A stretch of DNA of 64,000 bases from Enhydrobacter aerosaccus. GTDB taxonomy: Bacteria > Pseudomonadota > Alphaproteobacteria > Reyranellales > Reyranellaceae. Each line of letters starts with the position of its first letter. Within the stretch, counting starts at the first letter, position 1. Below, in pieces: positions 8,263-17,896 of the stretch. Below the pieces are notes generated by a model that was given only the letters and a program-made list of their open reading frames with translations, was not told the DNA's origin and did no database searches. Location: assembly GCA_903832005.1 (NCBI GenBank), contig CAIKZO010000031.1:1-64000 (forward strand), written 5' to 3'. The translations under genes were made by a program, and so were the position numbers.

Positions 8263-8550
8263 CTATTTGACCTCGACGTCTTCCCAGAAGCCGATCAGAT
8301 GGTCGACCGGCTTCATCTTGGGCTGCGGCGATAGATAGGACCAGGCCGCGCGGGGGCTGGTCTTGCCGTTCTCGACCACATCGTAGAACTGCACGCCGTG
8401 TGGGCACTCGAGATCGCTGGCCGTCTTCGGCGCGATCTTGAGCAGGTCCATCTTCACCGAGTCGCGCGGAAAGTAGACGTAGCCGCCCACTTCGAGCGTC
8501 TTGTCGCTGTTGGCGATCACTTCGCCGTGCCAGGTCGCGGTATGGGTCAT
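8263..8550 (-). CDS. DUF427 domain protein
   Basis: A 95-residue protein with the DUF427 pattern: the early strand TWHGEVIANSDKT, the YFP motif (YVYFPRDSV) and the central ECPHGVQFYDVV segment, where ECPxKG/HG is usual for the family. Function unknown; the fold is a small beta-tent. It is the last gene of a minus-strand operon running from an ArsR regulator through an SRPBCC protein and a DUF899 protein, 13 bp after the previous gene. Cytosolic. Confidence 0.75.
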   Translation of the reverse strand: MTHTATWHGEVIANSDKTLEVGGYVYFPRDSVKMDLLKIAPKTASDLECPHGVQFYDVVENGKTSPRAAWSYLSPQPKMKPVDHLIGFWEDVEVK

Positions 8551-8563
8551 CGGGAATCCCCTC

Positions 8564-9241
8564 TCAATATTTATCGTGGCGCTTGAGCCAGGCCATGGTG
8601 AAGGGCAATTCGCCCTCGTCGCGGCCTTTCGACGTAATATCGAGAAGGTGGTAAGTGCCGTTCAACAGGTCAAGCCCGCGGGCGTAGGTCGAGTAGGTGC
8701 GATAGATCGCGCCGTCCTCCCGGCGGAAGGCGCTGACGCCCGGCATCTCCCCCTTGGCGTCCATCGTCCCGAAATTGTACTTGTCGCCCGGGTTCAGCGA
8801 GACGCCGAAGTCGAAGTTGAAATCGTTGTCGAGAGAGGACACCCAGCGGAAGGTCCAGCCCATCCGCTTCTTGTAGGCCATAAGCTTGTCGAGCGGCCCG
8901 CGCGAGACCGCGACGAACGAGGTGTCGCGCGCCGCCAGGTGCATGTCGATGCCGTTGAAATTGTCGGCCCAGTAGGAACAGGCGGGGCACGCCTCGTTCC
9001 AATCGGGGCCGAACATCAGGTGCTGCACGACCAACTGGCTGCGGCCGGCGAAGAGATCGGCGAGCGTCACCTTCCCTGCCGGCTCCTCGAACACATACTC
9101 CTTCTCGACCTTCACCCACGGCAGCTTGCGCCGCTCCTCGGCCATCTGCTCGCGGAGCTGCGTGAACTCCTTCTCCTTCTTGAGCAACGCCTGGCTCGCC
9201 TTGATCCATTCGTCCTGGGAAACGATCTGATGCGCAGTCAT
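8564..9241 (-). CDS. DUF899 family thioredoxin-like protein
   Basis: A 225-residue DUF899 protein. The N-terminal helix EKEFTQLREQMAEERRKLPW, the strand YVFEEPAGK and the segment ACPACSYWADN with its CPAC dicysteine (near residues 83-86) are characteristic; the family has a thioredoxin-like fold. The activity is not established in the literature I know. The start overlaps the SRPBCC stop by 4 bases (ATGA), so the genes are translationally coupled. Confidence 0.85.
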   Translation of the reverse strand: MTAHQIVSQDEWIKASQALLKKEKEFTQLREQMAEERRKLPWVKVEKEYVFEEPAGKVTLADLFAGRSQLVVQHLMFGPDWNEACPACSYWADNFNGIDMHLAARDTSFVAVSRGPLDKLMAYKKRMGWTFRWVSSLDNDFNFDFGVSLNPGDKYNFGTMDAKGEMPGVSAFRREDGAIYRTYSTYARGLDLLNGTYHLLDITSKGRDEGELPFTMAWLKRHDKY

Positions 9242-9699
9242 GCGGTCCTCCCGATGAAAGAAGCGAGTTTGTCGAACGAGCCTTCCCAGCCCTGCTTGTG
9301 TTGCGTGTAGCCATCGAGGAACACGCCGTGGATCAGCGTCATCTCGGTCTTGCTTCCCATAGCGCGAAGCTCAATGCGCACCGTCGTCTCATGGCCGCGC
9401 GGCTTGGCGAAGTCGCCATCGGCATGATGTGCCCAGGTGAAGACCAGCCGCTCGGGCTTCGTGACTTCGACATACTTGCCTGACGAGGCGAAGACCTTGC
9501 CGCTCTCGTTGCGCCCGCCGATGAACCAGGCGCCACCCGGGCGCACGTCGATCTCGCAGCGCGTGAGGGTGATGCCGGGCGGGCACATCCATTGCACGAA
9601 GTGATCCTGCCGCGCCCAGGCATCGAACACGCGTTCGCGCGAGGCGTCGAAGATCCGCGTCAGTCGGAGCGTGTTGGTATCAAGGCTTGCGTCGGGCAC
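9238..9699 (-). CDS. SRPBCC / AHSA1-type protein
   Basis: A 153-residue START-like SRPBCC protein of the activator-of-Hsp90-ATPase group: RIFDASRERVFDAWARQD near the N-terminus, the PGGAWF turn, and a C-terminal GWEGSFDKL helix. The family binds hydrophobic ligands in a helix-grip cavity. I chose GTG at 9699 because AAAGGAAA lies 6 bases upstream and the family homology begins just after; the frame is open further upstream but only as overlap with the ArsR gene. It overlaps the end of the ArsR gene by 20 bp. ArsR-SRPBCC pairs are common, but the ligand is unknown. Confidence 0.85.
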   Translation of the reverse strand: MPDASLDTNTLRLTRIFDASRERVFDAWARQDHFVQWMCPPGITLTRCEIDVRPGGAWFIGGRNESGKVFASSGKYVEVTKPERLVFTWAHHADGDFAKPRGHETTVRIELRAMGSKTEMTLIHGVFLDGYTQHKQGWEGSFDKLASFIGRTA

Positions 9700-10036
9700 G
9701 GCGCTTTCCTTTCGCAGGAGTGGGGACTGTACTCTTGAGAAACGCATCGAGCCGGTCGAACTGCTGTTCCCAGAACCGGCGATAGAACTCCATCCAGTCG
9801 GCCGCGGCGCGGAAGCCCTCACCGCGCAAGGCACAGCGCCGCCACTGCGCCTCGGTCGAGCGCTCGATCAGCCCCGCCTCGGTCAGCACCTTCAGATGCC
9901 GAGACACCGCGGGCAGCGACATGTCGAACGGCTCGGCGATCTCCCCCACCGTGGCGGCGCCGGAAGCGAGCTTGGCCAGGATCGCCCGGCGGGTCGGATC
10001 GGCCAGGGCGGAAAAGGTTTGCGAGAGCTGATCCAT
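9680..10036 (-). CDS. ArsR/SmtB-type HTH regulator
   Basis: A 118-residue winged-helix repressor. FSALADPTRRAIL at the N-terminus and the recognition helix MSLPAVSRHLKVLTEAGL are the ArsR signature. The cysteine pairs of metal-sensing members (CxC in the recognition helix) are absent, so this is a non-metal subgroup, as is usual when an SRPBCC gene follows. The start is set at the ATG at 10036; a TTG three codons upstream is also open. An 8-bp-arm palindrome covers the start (10036-10057), indicating autoregulation of the whole ArsR-SRPBCC-DUF899-DUF427 operon. Confidence 0.85.
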   Translation of the reverse strand: MDQLSQTFSALADPTRRAILAKLASGAATVGEIAEPFDMSLPAVSRHLKVLTEAGLIERSTEAQWRRCALRGEGFRAAADWMEFYRRFWEQQFDRLDAFLKSTVPTPAKGKRRARRKP

Positions 10037-10057
10037 ATTTAACAACTTAGTTAAATA
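10036..10057. promoter_or_regulatory. ArsR operator palindrome
   Basis: TATTTAAC-n6-GTTAAATA is a perfect inverted repeat with 8-bp arms abutting the ATG of the ArsR gene. Spacing and AT-rich arms fit an ArsR-family operator (12-2-12-like dyads). The divergent hydrolase gene begins 89 bp away and could share the control. Confidence 0.6.
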
Positions 10058-10145
10058 CAGATGCCTGTCAACTCATTACCTGCCGGATTATCGACCGCGC
10101 ATCGCGGCTGCCCTTATTGAGAGGGACCAACGATGGAGGTCCTTC

Positions 10146-11018
10146 ATGCAAAGACGTAGCCTTATTGCCTCGATCGCCGGCCTGCCGCTGATCTCGCGCG
10201 CAGCCTCTGCCGCCACCAGCTTCGTGGAGACACGCGACGGCCAGCAGCTCTTCTATCGCGATACAGGCACCGGCAAGCCGGTGGTGTTCGTGCACGGATG
10301 GACCTTGAGCTCGGCGATCTGGCGCGATCAGCTGGGCTGGCTGGCGGAGCATGGCATGCGCGCGGTCGCCTACGATCGCCGCGGTCACGGTCAGTCGACC
10401 AAGCCTGCGGGCGGCTACGACTACGAAACACTCTCGGGCGATCTCGCGACCATGCTCGACAGGCTCGACCTCACGGACGTGACGCTCGTCGGCCATTCGA
10501 TGGGCTCGGGCGAAGTCGTGCGCTATCTCACGCGCCACGGCACGTCGCGGATCGCGCGCGTGCTGCTGGTCGCGCCAACGACGCCCTTCGCGCTCAAGAC
10601 GGCCGACAATCCCGAGGGCATCGACAAGGCCCTCTACGACAAGTTCATCGCCGCGCTCGAGGCCGACCGGCCGGCTTACTTCAAGGCGGGCATGCCCAAC
10701 TTCCTGGGCAATAATGCCGATCCGGAGACGATCGACTGGGCGCTGAAGATCGCCTCGCAGGCCACGGTGCAGGCCGAGGTCCAGTGCTTGCGCGCCTTCA
10801 GCGAGACCGACTTTCGGTCCGACCTGAAGTCCGTAACCGTGCCGACGCACATCGTCTACGGCACGGCCGACTCGCCGAACATCCCATCTAACGCGCGGCG
10901 CACGCACGAGGGGATTGCCGGCAGCCGCCTCGAAATCTATGAAGGCGCACCGCACGCACTTTTCGTGACGGACCGGGACCGCTTCAATCATGAGCTCCTG
11001 GAGTTTGCCCGGAGCTGA
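10146..11018 (+). CDS. Exported alpha/beta hydrolase (chloroperoxidase-like)
   Basis: A 290-residue alpha/beta hydrolase close to the non-haem chloroperoxidase/esterase group: the oxyanion-hole motif VFVHGW, YDRRGHGQS after it, the nucleophile elbow GHSMG with Ser118, acid in YGTADSPN and histidine in GAPHALF near the C-terminus. The first 22 residues (MQRRSLIASIAGLPLISRA) form a short signal peptide that may be Tat- or Sec-type; RR is present but the motif is incomplete. Probably periplasmic. The downstream thioesterase starts 10 bp after the stop. Confidence 0.85.
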   Translation: MQRRSLIASIAGLPLISRAASAATSFVETRDGQQLFYRDTGTGKPVVFVHGWTLSSAIWRDQLGWLAEHGMRAVAYDRRGHGQSTKPAGGYDYETLSGDLATMLDRLDLTDVTLVGHSMGSGEVVRYLTRHGTSRIARVLLVAPTTPFALKTADNPEGIDKALYDKFIAALEADRPAYFKAGMPNFLGNNADPETIDWALKIASQATVQAEVQCLRAFSETDFRSDLKSVTVPTHIVYGTADSPNIPSNARRTHEGIAGSRLEIYEGAPHALFVTDRDRFNHELLEFARS

Positions 11019-11028
11019 GAGACACCGC

Positions 11029-11804
11029 ATGGAAGCGATCTACAAGGTCGACGGCGTCACCGCCGAAACCAGCGCCTTCGCCGGCGGCCCGTGGGATGCC
11101 GGGCTGCAGCACGGCGCGGCGCCATCGTCGCTGATCTGCTGGGCCGTCGAACGCCTGCCCTCACCCGCACCGATGCGCGTGGCCCGCCTCACCGTCGACC
11201 TGATGCGGCCGGTGCCGGTGGCGCCGCTCACGATCGAGACGGAGGTACTGCGCGAGGGCAAGAAGATCCAGCTCGCGTCCATCCGCCTGCTGGCCGACGG
11301 CAAGGAAGTCGTGCGCGCAAGCGCGCTGCGCATCCGCAAGCTCGACGCCGTGCTGCCGACGGAAGAGCCCTTTCCGCCTCTCGACCTACCATTGCCCGAA
11401 GACAGCACCGATGCGCTGGGCGGCGCCATGTCGACGACGCCCTTCCTGTCGGGCCTCGAAATGCGGGCAGCCAAGGGCGCCTTCAACAAACCCGGGCCCG
11501 CCGCCATCTGGTATCGCGCCTCACGGCCGATCGTCGACGGTGCGGACCTGTCGCCCTTGATGCGCGCCGCCATCGCCGCCGACTTCTGCAACGGCACCTC
11601 GGCGTTCCTGTCGTTCAAGCACTGGACCTTCATCAACGCCGACCTGACGGTCAGCTTGGCGCGCGAGCCGGTCGGCGACTGGATCCTGCTCAATGCCGAG
11701 ACCTGGGCCGGCCCCGACTCGGTCGGCATCGCCGCCGCCCGCCTCGCCGACCGCCACGGCTACTTCGGCCGCGCGGTACAAAGCGTCCTGTTCGAGAAGC
11801 GCGG

Positions 11805-11808
<4 letters not shown>
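11029..11808 (+). CDS. Acyl-CoA thioesterase-like (hotdog) protein
   Basis: A 259-residue protein with two tandem hotdog halves as in TesB/YbgC-like acyl-CoA thioesterases: the first contains [28 protein letters not shown], a classic hotdog strand pattern, and the second ends in [21 protein letters not shown] followed by a typical [16 protein letters not shown] strand pair. It would hydrolyse acyl-CoA to CoA and acid in the cytosol; chain-length preference cannot be read. ATG at 11029 is preferred over an open ATG 13 codons upstream inside the hydrolase. Its end overlaps cysS tail to tail by 4 bp. Confidence 0.8.
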
Positions 11809-13133
<1,325 letters not shown>

Positions 13134-13298
13134 CGCCCTACTCCCGAATCAAATGCAGACGAAGATCGACAAGGCCCAGGAAGGCCTCAGACCTCGATAC
13201 ATCGCGCGCCGACCGCGCCCGGGAGAACAAACGACGACATTCGGCCTCTTTATACGATGCGATCCTGCCGCGCAAATCCCGCTTCAAGGGAAGCCTTG

Positions 13299-14630
13299 CT
13301 ACGCCGTCCGGCCGTTCAGGCGTGCCTCCGCTTTCGCGCGGCCGATCAGCGGCAGGAGCTTCGCCATCTCCGGCCCGTTCTCGCGCGCCGTGAGCGCCAG
13401 CCGCAGCGGATGGAACAGCGCCTTCCCCTTGCGCCCCAAGGAAGCGGCGAGCCCGGACGTCCAGCCCTTCCAGGTCGTTTCGTCCCAAGGCTCAGGCGGC
13501 AGCTTGCCGGCAGCTTCGGCCAGGAACGCCGCGTCCTCGATCGTTGGCGCAATCTCGCCGCGCACGACCGTCGCCCAAGCCTTCGCATCCTCGAGCTTGG
13601 CAAGATTGCCGCGTACGGCCAGCCACAGCGCTTCACCGAAGTCGGCGCCCAGCCGATCGCGCACGGCGTCGTAGGACATCGCGTGCAAGGTGCGAGCGCT
13701 GAGATGTGCGAGTTCCTCTTCCGAGAAACGCGCCGCGGCACGGCCGACGCGCGCGAAATCGACCGTCGCAACGAGACGATCGAGCGATGTCACCGGCTCG
13801 ACCGGATCGGCAGTGCCGATGCGGGCGAGCAGCGCATCGATCGCCAGCGCCTCGATGCCGCTCGCGCGCAGGTCGCCGATCGAGAGCGAGCCCGTGCGCT
13901 TGCTGAGGCCGGCGCCTGCGGCGTCGACCAGCAGCGGCAGATGGCCGAACACCGGTACGGCACCATCGAGCGCCTGGAACATCTGTATCTGCGCGCCGGT
14001 GTTGGTGACGTGATCCTCGCCGCGGACCACATGCGTGATCGCCATGTCGATGTCGTCGACCACCGACGTGAAGCTGTAGAGATAGGAGCCGTCGGCGCGC
14101 ACCAGCACCGGATCGCTCTGACTCGCCTCGTCGACGTGCTGGGGCCCGCGCACGAGATCGTCCCAGCGCACTTCTTCGGTGATCAGCTTGAAGCGCCAGT
14201 GCGGCTTGCGGCCTTCGGCTTCGAGTTGGGCACGCATCGCGGCATCGAGCTTCAGCGCGGCGCGGTCGTAGACCGGCGGACGGCCCTGCGCCTGCAGGCG
14301 CTTGCGCTTGAAGTCGAGTTCTTCCGGCGTCTCGTAACAGGGATAGAGCCGGCCCGAGGCGATCAACCTGTCGCGTGCGGTATCGTAGTGCGCGAGCCGA
14401 TCGGACTGGCGTTCCTTGAGGTCCCAACTCAGGCCCAGCCAGGCAAGATCCTGCTCGATCGCGGCTTCGTATTCGGGCTTGCTGCGCTGCCGGTCGGTAT
14501 CATCGAGCCGCAGCACGAATTTGCCGCCCTGACGGCGCGCGAACAGCCAGTTGAACAAAGCCGCGCGGATGTTACCGACATGCAAAAGGCCGGTCGGGCT
14601 CGGGGCAAAACGGACAATAGGAGCGGCCAT
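13299..14630 (-). CDS. gltX: Glutamyl-tRNA synthetase
   Basis: A 443-residue class I synthetase. It opens with [15 protein letters not shown], carrying the HIGH-box HVGN at 17-20, continues with [12 protein letters not shown] and has the KMSKS equivalent LSKRT. ATG at 14630 is chosen because the conserved N-terminus begins directly there; a start 8 codons upstream is open. Many alphaproteobacteria carry two GltX proteins, one of which can misacylate tRNA-Gln for the GatCAB route; this somewhat short form with LSKRTGSLS resembles the second type, but the specificity is an inference. It diverges from the Bug receptor at 14713. Confidence 0.93.
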   Translation of the reverse strand: MAAPIVRFAPSPTGLLHVGNIRAALFNWLFARRQGGKFVLRLDDTDRQRSKPEYEAAIEQDLAWLGLSWDLKERQSDRLAHYDTARDRLIASGRLYPCYETPEELDFKRKRLQAQGRPPVYDRAALKLDAAMRAQLEAEGRKPHWRFKLITEEVRWDDLVRGPQHVDEASQSDPVLVRADGSYLYSFTSVVDDIDMAITHVVRGEDHVTNTGAQIQMFQALDGAVPVFGHLPLLVDAAGAGLSKRTGSLSIGDLRASGIEALAIDALLARIGTADPVEPVTSLDRLVATVDFARVGRAAARFSEEELAHLSARTLHAMSYDAVRDRLGADFGEALWLAVRGNLAKLEDAKAWATVVRGEIAPTIEDAAFLAEAAGKLPPEPWDETTWKGWTSGLAASLGRKGKALFHPLRLALTARENGPEMAKLLPLIGRAKAEARLNGRTA

Positions 14631-14712
14631 AGGCGACTTGTGGCTTTGCCGCATTGGCGGGTCAAGCTCTGTCAGTTAGTGTGCAATCAATGAGTGTTAG
14701 GGGAGCCAACAA

Positions 14713-15699
14713 ATGAAACGCCGTCACCTCCTTGCCGCGGGCCTCAGCGCCGTCGCGGCCCCGTCCCTCGCCCCCGGTCTCGCACGGGCGCAGGCCAAGT
14801 ATCCCGACCATCCCATCCGCTTCATCATCCCCTTCGCGCCGGCCGGCCCCACCGACATCATCGGCCGCAAGGCCGCCGAGAAGATGACCGGGCTGATGGG
14901 CCAGACCTGGATCGTCGACAACAAGGCCGGCGCCGCCGGCTCGATCGGCGCGGTCGAGGTCAAGAACGCGAAGCCCGACGGCTACACCCTGCTCTGTGCG
15001 CCCTCTTCTACCCACGCCATCAATCCGACGGCCTTCGTGAAGCCGCTCTACGACGCGGTGAAGGACTTCACGCCGATCGCCTCGATCTGCGTCAACCCGC
15101 TGGTGCTGGTGGTGCGCCCCGACATGCCCGACACGGTGAAGGGCCTGGTCGAGCTGATGAAGAAGAACCCGGGCAAGTATTCCTACGGCTCGTCGGGGGC
15201 GGGCTCGATCCTTCATCTCGCCGCCGAGTACTTCAAGCGCGAGGTCGGCGGCATGGACGTCGAGCACGTCCCCTACAAGGGATCGATGCCGGCACTGAAC
15301 GACATGATGTCGGGACAGATCGCCTGGATGTTCGAGACATTCAGCACGACCCTGCAACTTCACAAGACGGGCAAGGCACGCATCCTGGCCTATGCGTATG
15401 AAAAGCGCGCCGAGATTGCGCCGGATGTCCCGACGATGATGGAAGCCGGCGTGAAGGACTATCAGGCCTATACCTTCAACCTGATCCTGGGACCGGCCGG
15501 CACGCCGAAGCCGGTGGTCGACACGATCGATCAGGCCGCGCGCAAAATGATGGCCGACCCCGACATGGTGAAGTTCCTGAACGACATCGCGGCCGTCCCG
15601 ACGACCAACACGACGCCCGAGCTCACTGCGAAATTCATCCATGACGAGATCGCCAAATGGGCGCCGGTCATCAAGTCCGCGGGCGTCAAAATCGAGTAA
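14713..15699 (+). CDS. Bug/TctC-family periplasmic solute-binding protein, copy 1
   Basis: A 328-residue extracytoplasmic receptor of the tripartite tricarboxylate transporter type. A signal peptide ends after LARA (about residue 26); the mature protein begins with the family pattern YPDHPIRFIIPFAPAGPTD, then GxxAAEKMTG and KPDGYTLL. These receptors bind carboxylates or aromatic acids and deliver them to TctAB, which is not in this window, as is common where Bug proteins are numerous. It is followed 41 bp later by a paralogue of identical length, so a tandem duplication is likely. Confidence 0.92.
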   Translation: MKRRHLLAAGLSAVAAPSLAPGLARAQAKYPDHPIRFIIPFAPAGPTDIIGRKAAEKMTGLMGQTWIVDNKAGAAGSIGAVEVKNAKPDGYTLLCAPSSTHAINPTAFVKPLYDAVKDFTPIASICVNPLVLVVRPDMPDTVKGLVELMKKNPGKYSYGSSGAGSILHLAAEYFKREVGGMDVEHVPYKGSMPALNDMMSGQIAWMFETFSTTLQLHKTGKARILAYAYEKRAEIAPDVPTMMEAGVKDYQAYTFNLILGPAGTPKPVVDTIDQAARKMMADPDMVKFLNDIAAVPTTNTTPELTAKFIHDEIAKWAPVIKSAGVKIE

Positions 15700-15740
15700 A
15701 GTGAACGATCCAGTTTTGTAAAGCGTATGGAGTTGTCTCA

Positions 15741-16727
15741 ATGAAGCGTCGTCATCTTCTTGCCTCGGGCCTGGCGGCCGTGGCCGCCCCGTCGATCGCC
15801 CCCGGTGTCTCGCGCGCGCAAGCCAAGTTTCCCGAACGGCCGATCCGTCTTGTGATCCCCTTCGCGCCCGCAGGACCGACCGACATCATCGGCCGCAAGG
15901 TCGGCGAGAGGATGACCGGGCTGATGGGCCAGACCTGGGTGATCGACAACAAGGCGGGCGCCGCCGGTTCGATCGGTTCGGTCGAAGTCAAGAATGCCAA
16001 GCCGGACGGCTACACGCTGCTCTTCGCGACGTCGTCGACGCATGCGATCAATCCGACCGCCTACGTGAAGCCACTCTACGACGCGGTGAAGGACTTCACT
16101 CCGGTCTCCTCGATCTGCGTCAATCCGGCGGTGCTGGCGGTGCGTATGGACATGCCCGACACGGTCATGGGCCTGGTCGAGCTGATGAAGAAGAACCCGG
16201 GCAAGTACTCCTACGGCTCGTCCGGCACGGGCGGCATCTTCCATCTGAGCGGCGAGTACTTCAAACGCGAGGTCGGCGGCATGGATGTGGAGCACATCCC
16301 GTACAAGGGGTCGGGACCGGCGCTGAACGACATGATGTCGGGACAGATCGCCTGGATGTTCGACACCTTCGCCACGATGCTGCCGCTGCACAACGCCGGA
16401 AAGATCCGCATCCTGGCCATCGCCTACAGCGCGCGTTCGCCGATTGCGCCGCAGATCCCGACCATGATCGAGGCGGGCGTGAAGGGCTACGAAGCCTATA
16501 CGTTCAACCTGATCCTGGGGCCGGCCAACCTGCCGAAGAACGTCGTCGAGTCGCTCGACCAGGCGTCGCGCAAGATGCTGGCCGATCCCGACATGGTGAA
16601 GTTCCTGAACGACGTCGGCGCGCCGCCGACGCCCGACACCACGCCGGAAAAGACAGCGAAGTTCATCACCGACGAGATCGCCAAGTGGGCGCCGGTCATC
16701 AAGGCCGCCGGCGTAAAGGTCGAGTAG
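15741..16727 (+). CDS. Bug/TctC-family periplasmic solute-binding protein, copy 2
   Basis: A 328-residue paralogue of the preceding gene, alignable end to end without gaps by eye (same MKRRHLLA start, same PLYDAVKDFTP and NPGKYSYGSSG blocks, same WAPVIKxAGVKxE end). Differences cluster in the ligand-facing region, for example AGSILHLAAEY in copy 1 against TGGIFHLSGEY here, and FETFSTTLQLH against FDTFATMLPLH, which suggests divergence in ligand choice. The signal peptide ends near residue 26. Periplasmic. The stop is 6 bp from the convergent lipoprotein gene. Confidence 0.92.
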   Translation: MKRRHLLASGLAAVAAPSIAPGVSRAQAKFPERPIRLVIPFAPAGPTDIIGRKVGERMTGLMGQTWVIDNKAGAAGSIGSVEVKNAKPDGYTLLFATSSTHAINPTAYVKPLYDAVKDFTPVSSICVNPAVLAVRMDMPDTVMGLVELMKKNPGKYSYGSSGTGGIFHLSGEYFKREVGGMDVEHIPYKGSGPALNDMMSGQIAWMFDTFATMLPLHNAGKIRILAIAYSARSPIAPQIPTMIEAGVKGYEAYTFNLILGPANLPKNVVESLDQASRKMLADPDMVKFLNDVGAPPTPDTTPEKTAKFITDEIAKWAPVIKAAGVKVE

Positions 16728-16733
16728 GAGAGG

Positions 16734-17243
16734 TTAGCGGGTCGCGGGCGGCGCCAAGGGAATCGGCGGCGTCGACGCGGCCGGTACCGTCGGGGCCACC
16801 GGCGACAATCCGTCGTTCGAGCCCTTCGGTACGTTCGACGTGGACGACGTGACCGGAGCATATTCGCCGCCGCTCACGCCCGGCTGGGCGCTGCCGGGAC
16901 CATAGCCAGGACCGGCCCGACCGCCTTCGCTGGGCACCGCGACCGTACCGGTCGCCACCGCGCCGGTGCTGCTGATGAAGTAGCCGGCGACAGCGTTCGA
17001 TGAGATCGTGCTGTCGGTCTTGGCCTCGTAACTGACCTCGCCCAGGACCGCGCCGTTGCGGTCGAGGCGATAGCCGTTGGCATCGAGATGATAGCCGCGG
17101 TCGTCGACCCTGGTGCCGTCGGGCAGCACGCGGATCGGCGCCGGCTGTTTCACGTAGCTGTACTCAGGCTTCGGAAGGTAGCTGCTGCATCCCGTGATCG
17201 CCAAACCAACCAGTACAAAGGCCAACGAACGCGGTGCCGCCAT
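16734..17243 (-). CDS. Lipoprotein of unknown function, proline/serine-rich tail
   Basis: A 169-residue lipoprotein: lipobox AITGC with Cys19, so anchored to a membrane on the periplasmic side. Residues 40-70 contain the motif GYHLDANGYRLDRNGAV, in which D-x-N/D-G-x-x-L-D-R-N-G recurs, followed by a low-complexity tail rich in Gly, Ser, Thr and Pro. I do not recognise a family. It lies 8 bp downstream of another lipoprotein gene whose C-terminus carries the same GNRLDRNGNII motif, so the pair is probably an operon of related envelope proteins. Confidence 0.7.
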   Translation of the reverse strand: MAAPRSLAFVLVGLAITGCSSYLPKPEYSYVKQPAPIRVLPDGTRVDDRGYHLDANGYRLDRNGAVLGEVSYEAKTDSTISSNAVAGYFISSTGAVATGTVAVPSEGGRAGPGYGPGSAQPGVSGGEYAPVTSSTSNVPKGSNDGLSPVAPTVPAASTPPIPLAPPATR

Positions 17244-17251
17244 CTATCCCC

Positions 17252-17824
17252 CTAAGGCTGGGTCGACTGCGGGCTGATAATGTTCCCGTTTCGATCGAGC
17301 CGGTTTCCCTGCCCATCATAGCGGAAGTTGTACTCGTCCTTAAAGGCTTGAACGCCTGCCGGGGCGTCATTTCTGGGTTCCACATACGGCGGAGCGGGAT
17401 AGCTGGTGGACGTCGAATAGGTCGTGACCGCCGTGTAGCCGTAGGCCGGCTGCGACGTAACGACCGCCGCCGTCTCGCCGCGGTAGCGGCGGGCGTCCAT
17501 TTCGCGGCCCACGCAGCGATCGTAGCGGGCCGAGCCCGGATCGAGGCCGTAGGAATAGCAGGCGGACCGGGCATCGTCGGCCAGGGTGACGTCGCTGTAG
17601 CTGGCTGCGACTCGGCCGCGCAGGCGGGCGTCGTGCTCGCGGCTCACGCAGCGGTCATAGCCGACCGAGCCGGCCGGGAAGCCGTAGTCGAGGCATGCCT
17701 GTTCGGAGCCGGTGGGCACCACCACGGCCTGGGACGTCGGCACCGTGGTCGTCGTCGAGTAGGTCGAGCAGGCGCCAGCCGACAGGCCGATCGCCACCAT
17801 GAAAAGCATCCTGGATCGGGTCAT
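17252..17824 (-). CDS. Lipoprotein with two cysteine-framed repeats
   Basis: A 190-residue lipoprotein (lipobox SAGAC, Cys19). After a Thr/Val-rich linker come two copies of a repeat of about 26 residues: ACLDYGFPAGSVGYDRCVSR and ACYSYGLDPGSARYDRCVGR. Each has a Cys pair 15 apart that could form a disulfide in the periplasm. The C-terminus has YDGQGNRLDRNGNIIS, shared with the neighbouring lipoprotein. I start at ATG 17824, at the signal peptide; an ATG 7 codons upstream is open. No family recognised; an envelope-structural or binding role is a guess. Confidence 0.7.
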   Translation of the reverse strand: MTRSRMLFMVAIGLSAGACSTYSTTTTVPTSQAVVVPTGSEQACLDYGFPAGSVGYDRCVSREHDARLRGRVAASYSDVTLADDARSACYSYGLDPGSARYDRCVGREMDARRYRGETAAVVTSQPAYGYTAVTTYSTSTSYPAPPYVEPRNDAPAGVQAFKDEYNFRYDGQGNRLDRNGNIISPQSTQP

Positions 17825-17896
17825 CGCGTTCTCCTCCGCATTCACCTCAACGGCAAACGCGGAGAGGAGCGACCGGTTGCGCGCAGGATGCGTGAA

